In this document: positions 60,064-64,000 of the stretch, piece after piece
Position numbering within the stretch: the stretch's first letter is position 1
Layout of the letters: every line of letters begins with the position of its first letter
Made by a program: the position numbers and the translations under genes
Notes under the pieces: model-generated
What the model was told of the DNA's origin: nothing
Database searches by the model: none
Seen by the model: the letters and a program-made list of their open reading frames with translations, nothing else
Origin: Flavobacterium anseongense
Lineage (GTDB): Bacteria > Bacteroidota > Bacteroidia > Flavobacteriales > Flavobacteriaceae
Assembly (NCBI RefSeq): GCF_021608185.1
Contig: NZ_JAKIHN010000006.1
Location: 124,001-188,000, forward strand
Length of the DNA: 64,000 nucleotides
Reading direction: 5' to 3'

Positions 60064-61512
60064 ATGTCAGAAACTAAACACCATTTACAACGTTCATTAG
60101 GATTAATAGATGCGACAAGTATAGTCGCGGGTTCCATGATAGGTTCCGGAATTTTTGTCGTAACCGTTTATATGGCACGCGATTTAGGTTCAGCAGCATG
60201 GATTTTAATCACATGGGTAATAACAGGATTACTAACCATGTCAGCAGCTTTAAGCTATGGCGAATTGGCCGGAATGATGCCAAAAGCAGGAGGACAATTT
60301 GTATACATTCAACGTGCGTATGGAAAACTGGCTTCCTTTCTTTATGGCTGGACGGTTTTTACCGTAATTCAAACCGGTGTAATTGCGGCAGTTGCCGTTA
60401 CATTCGCCAATTATACTGCTGTTTTCTTCCCAATTTTACAGGATGAGATTTTCAAGGTCGGCGATTTTTTTGTTTTTAAAAACAGCCAGATTTTGGCGAT
60501 TTTATGTATCATTTTATTGACATACATCAACACCAAAGGAATTAAAAACGGGAAAACCATTCAACTAGTTTTTACTTCAGCCAAGCTGATTGCGCTGTTT
60601 GCCTTGATTGGTTTTGGATTGTATATAGGTTTCCATACAGATACTTTTTCAAATAATTTCACCAATACATGGGAAGCAAGTAAAACGGTTTTAGATGAAA
60701 CAACTAAAACCGTAACGGTTACAAAACTTACTGGTATTGCCTTGGCCGGAGCTATCGGTGCTACAATCATTAACTCTTTGTTTTCGAGTGATGCCTGGAA
60801 TAATGTGACTTTTATTGCCGGAGAAATAAAAGATCCAAAAAAGAATATTCCGAGAAGTTTGTTTTTGGGGACATTGATAGTCACCGTTATTTATATTTTG
60901 GCCAATATTGCTTATTTGGCTTTATTACCACTAAACGGAACCGTTGAAGGTTCGGTAACAGATAACGGAATTATGTTTGCTGCTCAGGATAGAGTAGGTA
61001 CTGCTGCAGCCAATATGATAATGGGAAACATTGGCGTTTTTGCTATGGCAGCATTAATTATGATTTCGACCTTTGGTTGTAACAGCGGATTGATATTATC
61101 GGGCGGAAGATTGTTTTATGCAATGGCTAAAGACAGTTTGTTCTTTAAGGGAGCAGGAGAATTAAACCAACACGATGTTCCGGCTAAAGCGCTTTGGTTT
61201 CAATGTATTTGGGCTTGTATTCTTTGTTCATCCGGAAAATATGGCGCTTTGTTGACGTATGCTACTTTTGCATCCTTACTTTTTTATATTCTCACCATTT
61301 ACGGAATATTCATTCTCAGAAAAAAAGAACCCAATGCCGAAAGACCATACAAAGCTTTTGGTTATCCATTAATTCCGGCATTGTATATAATTTTAACCGC
61401 AGCGATTTGTGTAGCGCTGTTAATCAATGACACGCTGAGCACTGGTTTGGGATTGGGAATTGTAGCAATCGGAATTCCGGTTTATTATCTTTTTCTCAAT
61501 AAGAAGAAATAA
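60064..61512 (+). CDS. APC-family amino-acid permease
   Basis: A 482-residue membrane transporter with about 12-14 hydrophobic segments. The N-terminal 'GLIDATSIVAGSMIGSGIFV' (about residues 14-33) is the APC-superfamily TM1 with the broken-helix GSG motif, followed by 'ALSYGELAGMMPKAGGQFVY', the conserved TM2-loop signature. Such permeases import amino acids with protons or exchange them. The substrate is not evident; the sequence resembles the LAT/YfnA type. It is monocistronic with its own -7 box and a strong terminator. Confidence 0.93.
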   Translation: MSETKHHLQRSLGLIDATSIVAGSMIGSGIFVVTVYMARDLGSAAWILITWVITGLLTMSAALSYGELAGMMPKAGGQFVYIQRAYGKLASFLYGWTVFTVIQTGVIAAVAVTFANYTAVFFPILQDEIFKVGDFFVFKNSQILAILCIILLTYINTKGIKNGKTIQLVFTSAKLIALFALIGFGLYIGFHTDTFSNNFTNTWEASKTVLDETTKTVTVTKLTGIALAGAIGATIINSLFSSDAWNNVTFIAGEIKDPKKNIPRSLFLGTLIVTVIYILANIAYLALLPLNGTVEGSVTDNGIMFAAQDRVGTAAANMIMGNIGVFAMAALIMISTFGCNSGLILSGGRLFYAMAKDSLFFKGAGELNQHDVPAKALWFQCIWACILCSSGKYGALLTYATFASLLFYILTIYGIFILRKKEPNAERPYKAFGYPLIPALYIILTAAICVALLINDTLSTGLGLGIVAIGIPVYYLFLNKKK

Positions 61513-61552
61513 AAAAAATCCCCGATTTGAAACTTCAAGTCGGGGATTTTTT
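61513..61552. terminator. Bidirectional terminator after the APC permease
   Basis: A long stem AAAAAATCCCCGATTTGAA against its complement (one T-G pair) with a 2-base loop, and T-runs on both sides. It lies between the permease and the convergent immunophilin gene. Confidence 0.92.
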
Positions 61553-61567
61553 ATTGTATTCTGTTTA

Positions 61568-62815
61568 TTATTGTTTTGTAACTGGCACTGGTGCCGGTAG
61601 TGTTTCCAATAGTTCAATTTCAAAAATGATATTAGCGTTTGGTGGAATTACATTTCCGGCTCCTCTTTCACCATATCCTAATTTTGAGGGAATGAAAGCC
61701 AAAAGTGTATCTCCAAAATTCATAAGGTTTAGTGCTTCAATAAACCCCGGAATTAAACCGTCTTTTTTTCCGTAAGGAAATGGAAATGGTTGGTAACCGT
61801 TTTGTTTTGCTCTGTTTTCATCATATTTACCACATTCTTTATTTACGTTTTCCATGCTGCTGTCAAAAAGACTACCATCTTCTAAATAACCTGCATAGTT
61901 AATGTAAACATTTGCGCCTTCAGCCGGTTTTTTACCTGCACCGGTTTTGATGATTTTATATTTTAAACCACTGGCAGTTTCAGTTGCTGTTGCTTTAGTT
62001 TCGTTTAAATATTTTGCTTTTGCCGCAATTACAGCACCAAATTTAGCATTGTACTCTGATTTTTTTTGCGCTTCTAATTCAATTTGTTTTCTTTGATTTT
62101 CAGCTGCAATGGCTTCTTCTTTTGCGTCATCTGCTGCTTTATTTGCCATATAATCTGCGAACGTTTTTGCAGCATCAAATTTCTTTGCATCAGCACCTTT
62201 TCTGGTGATAGTGATTTTGTTAATTATATCATCTTGTTTGATGGCGTTTACAACATCCTGTCCGTTTACTACATGACCGAAAACCGTATGCTTTCCGTCT
62301 AACCATGGAGTTTCTTTGTGTGTTATAAAAAACTGAGAGCCATTTGTTTTTGGACCTGAATTTGCCATAGATAAAATTCCAGGACCATTGTGTTTTAACT
62401 CGGCAACAATTTCATCTTTGAACGAATAACCCGGTCCTCCGGAACCATTACCTTGTGGGTCACCACCCTGAATCATAAAGTCGGCAATTACCCGGTGGAA
62501 TTTTAAACCATTATAAAAAGGTTTCCCTTTTAGCTTTTCATCGGTTACAGAAGCATTTGTTCCTTCGGCAAGCGAAATAAAATTGGCCACGGTTACCGGA
62601 GTTTTTTGATATTCTAATTGAATAAGGATTTTTCCTTTTGCCGTTTCAATTTCAGCAAATATTCCCTGGTCAGTTGAAGGTGTTGCCGATTTTTTTTCTG
62701 TAACAGTAAACTTTGGTCCAGTTGATTTTGCCGCTGGTTTCTTTTTGGTTTGAGCTGTGGCACTCATCATACCTATACAAACTAAAAGAAGAATGTTGAA
62801 TTTAATTTTACTCAT
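61568..62815 (-). CDS. Exported dual immunophilin: cyclophilin plus FKBP peptidyl-prolyl isomerase
   Basis: A 415-residue periplasmic foldase with signal peptide ending 'GMMSATAQT'. A complete cyclophilin domain (about residues 50-210: '[20 protein letters not shown]', '[20 protein letters not shown]') is followed by a helical Lys/Glu-rich linker (about 220-280). A complete FKBP domain follows (about 290-412: '[20 protein letters not shown]', '[18 protein letters not shown]', '[20 protein letters not shown]'). Both active-site sets are present. Fused proteins of this order are known as dual-family immunophilins, described among others in Flavobacterium. The neighbouring gene encodes a second copy, a likely tandem duplicate. 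Confidence 0.94.
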   Translation of the reverse strand: MSKIKFNILLLVCIGMMSATAQTKKKPAAKSTGPKFTVTEKKSATPSTDQGIFAEIETAKGKILIQLEYQKTPVTVANFISLAEGTNASVTDEKLKGKPFYNGLKFHRVIADFMIQGGDPQGNGSGGPGYSFKDEIVAELKHNGPGILSMANSGPKTNGSQFFITHKETPWLDGKHTVFGHVVNGQDVVNAIKQDDIINKITITRKGADAKKFDAAKTFADYMANKAADDAKEEAIAAENQRKQIELEAQKKSEYNAKFGAVIAAKAKYLNETKATATETASGLKYKIIKTGAGKKPAEGANVYINYAGYLEDGSLFDSSMENVNKECGKYDENRAKQNGYQPFPFPYGKKDGLIPGFIEALNLMNFGDTLLAFIPSKLGYGERGAGNVIPPNANIIFEIELLETLPAPVPVTKQ

Positions 62816-62857
62816 GATTTATTAATTTATTACTTATGGTTTATTAATGATTATAAT

Positions 62858-63988
62858 TTATTTTTTTAATTCTACTTCAAAAATCAAATTGGCGTTTGGC
62901 GGAATCACATTTCCTGCGCCTTGTTCACCGTAACCAAGATTAAACGGAATAAAGAAAACTGCTTTTTCACCCCTTTTCAATTTACTTAATCCTTCTATAA
63001 AACCGGGGATCATTCTATTTGAACCTATTACATAAGGCAGGGCTGAATATCCGTTTTGCATCGCTCTTTGTTCGTCAAACTTACCAAATTCTTTGGCAAC
63101 ATTTGGGCTGCTCGTATCAAAAAGCGTTCCGTCTTCTAAAAAGCCGGAGTATTCTATAGCAACAGTTTCTCCCTCTTTTGGTTTATCACCATTCGATTTT
63201 TGAGTGATTTTAAACTTGAATCCGGATGACGTTTTGGTTGCCGATTTCTTTAATTCATTGAAATATGAAACTTTTTGTTCTATTACTATTTTATATTTCG
63301 CATCATAGATTTTTTTGTTTTCAGCATCAATGGCAGCTTGTTTCTTTTGATTTTCCGCTTCAGCTTTGAAATAATCATTAAAGATTTTTACGGCATCAAA
63401 TTTCTTTACTGCTTCACCTTTTCTAATGATTTTTACTGTTTTAATATAATCGTCTTGGACAATGTTCTCGGCTACAGCCAATCCGTCTCCAACCACACAA
63501 CCAAAAACGGTATGTTTTCCGTCTAACCACGGTGTATCTTTCAAAGTGATAAAGAACTGACTACTATTGGTATTGGGACCCGAATTAGCCATTGATAAAA
63601 CTCCAGCTCTGTCATGTCGCAAATCGGTAAATTCATCTCTGCATTTATAACCTGCATCACCCGAACCATTTCCTAGAGGGTCACCCGTCTGAATCATAAA
63701 ATCTTCATTGTCTCCATTTGATTTAGAGATAACGCGGTGAAATTTTAAGCCATCATAAAAAGGTTTTCCTTTAAATTCTTTGGACACAAATTGGTTTTTA
63801 CCTTCGGCCAAGGTCACAAAATTAGCTACCATTGTTGGCGCTTTTTGGTATTCGAGTTCTAGTAAAATGTTTCCTTTTGAGGTTTCTATTTCGGCATATA
63901 AGCCATCTTTTAAGTCTTTATATTCGTCTTTACAGGAAGTAAGACTAAGAGAAATAATCGCTAAAAGAAGGTAAATATTTTTATTCAT
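62858..63988 (-). CDS. Dual immunophilin lipoprotein: cyclophilin plus FKBP
   Basis: A 376-residue lipoprotein paralogue of the previous protein; lipobox 'SLSLTSCKDE' places the lipidated cysteine near residue 19. It has the same order: cyclophilin domain ('LKFHRVISKSNGDNEDF', 'DPLGNGSGDAGYKCRDEF', '[13 protein letters not shown]'), a charged helical linker, then the FKBP domain ('GETVAIEYSGFLEDGTLFDT', '[20 protein letters not shown]'). A short insertion in the cyclophilin domain distinguishes it from the soluble copy. Its outer-membrane anchoring suggests work on exported or T9SS clients. It is 42 bp upstream of the soluble copy, so they probably form an operon; its own promoter lies outside the window. 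Confidence 0.93.
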   Translation of the reverse strand: MNKNIYLLLAIISLSLTSCKDEYKDLKDGLYAEIETSKGNILLELEYQKAPTMVANFVTLAEGKNQFVSKEFKGKPFYDGLKFHRVISKSNGDNEDFMIQTGDPLGNGSGDAGYKCRDEFTDLRHDRAGVLSMANSGPNTNSSQFFITLKDTPWLDGKHTVFGCVVGDGLAVAENIVQDDYIKTVKIIRKGEAVKKFDAVKIFNDYFKAEAENQKKQAAIDAENKKIYDAKYKIVIEQKVSYFNELKKSATKTSSGFKFKITQKSNGDKPKEGETVAIEYSGFLEDGTLFDTSSPNVAKEFGKFDEQRAMQNGYSALPYVIGSNRMIPGFIEGLSKLKRGEKAVFFIPFNLGYGEQGAGNVIPPNANLIFEVELKK

Positions 63989-64000
63989 TTTTTGAAATAT

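Overview
The window is AT-rich chromosomal DNA from a member of the Bacteroidota, very probably a Flavobacterium or close relative. The evidence is consistent throughout. Promoters carry the Bacteroidota -7 element TAnnTTTG instead of a sigma70 -10 box. There are secreted proteins with both type A and type B type-IX-secretion (T9SS) C-terminal sorting domains, a TonB-dependent receptor with a carboxypeptidase-D-like N-terminus, a DUF5606 protein, a type-3 ProRS, a COX15-type heme A synthase and two fused cyclophilin-FKBP immunophilins. No phage, IS transposase or CRISPR array was seen. Most genes are chromosomal housekeeping or surface genes.

Layout. 0-2.4 kb: minus-strand accessory genes (DUF1801 fragment, two overlapping RibD/DHFR-like reductases, a VIT-type metal transporter whose gene lies between two direct copies of a 20-bp motif). 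2.6-9.2 kb: a radical SAM protein gene carrying two repeat-derived insertions in its reading frame, a hybrid histidine kinase overlapping an outer-membrane barrel gene, and rimO. 9.3-18.2 kb: a FadL-like porin, an aromatic-rich lipoprotein, proS, tRNA-Glu, rpsT, a PAS kinase/response-regulator pair and typA. 18.2-30.4 kb (all minus): an esterase next to a 1706-aa T9SS type B adhesin-like protein, an ABC-2 exporter, a small zinc-ribbon-like protein, an Omp85/POTRA-type barrel, a nucleoid-associated protein and a pRiA4b ORF-3-like protein.

30.4-36.8 kb is the most interesting region. It holds a TonB receptor, a secreted TPR-like protein, a 57-aa two-helix membrane protein, a LytS-type histidine kinase fused to a 2TM domain, two stand-alone 2TM proteins and a LytTR response regulator. 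The two upstream promoter regions (TonB receptor and TPR operon) each carry a direct repeat with exactly 12 bp between half-sites. The half-sites fit the LytTR/AlgR-family consensus and lie at the same distance from the presumed -7 box, so the locus looks like a self-contained signalling regulon. 36.9-38.0 kb encodes two thioredoxin-fold proteins. 38.1-44.8 kb is a 2235-aa T9SS type A protein with six HYDIN-like (choice-of-anchor D) repeats.

45.1-54.0 kb: ctaA, cca, a Sua5/YrdC-type protein, an LtaS/MdoB-like phosphoglycerol transferase, a rhamnosyltransferase-like protein, two tandemly duplicated family-2 glycosyltransferases and a GT56 (WecF-like) protein, probably a surface-polysaccharide set. 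54.1-64.0 kb: dapD, an NlpE+META lipoprotein, ruvX, def, DUF5606, mazG, an RCC1-repeat T9SS protein, an APC permease and the two tandem immunophilins.

A second recurring theme is small non-coding structure. Many gaps contain short arrays of 7- or 8-bp degenerate units, each array with its own unit sequence and several built as inverted pairs. There is also a 44-bp perfect palindrome with family-like flanks, an in-frame insertion of a dispersed palindrome-type repeat, and an orphan bidirectional terminator that may end an unannotated small RNA.
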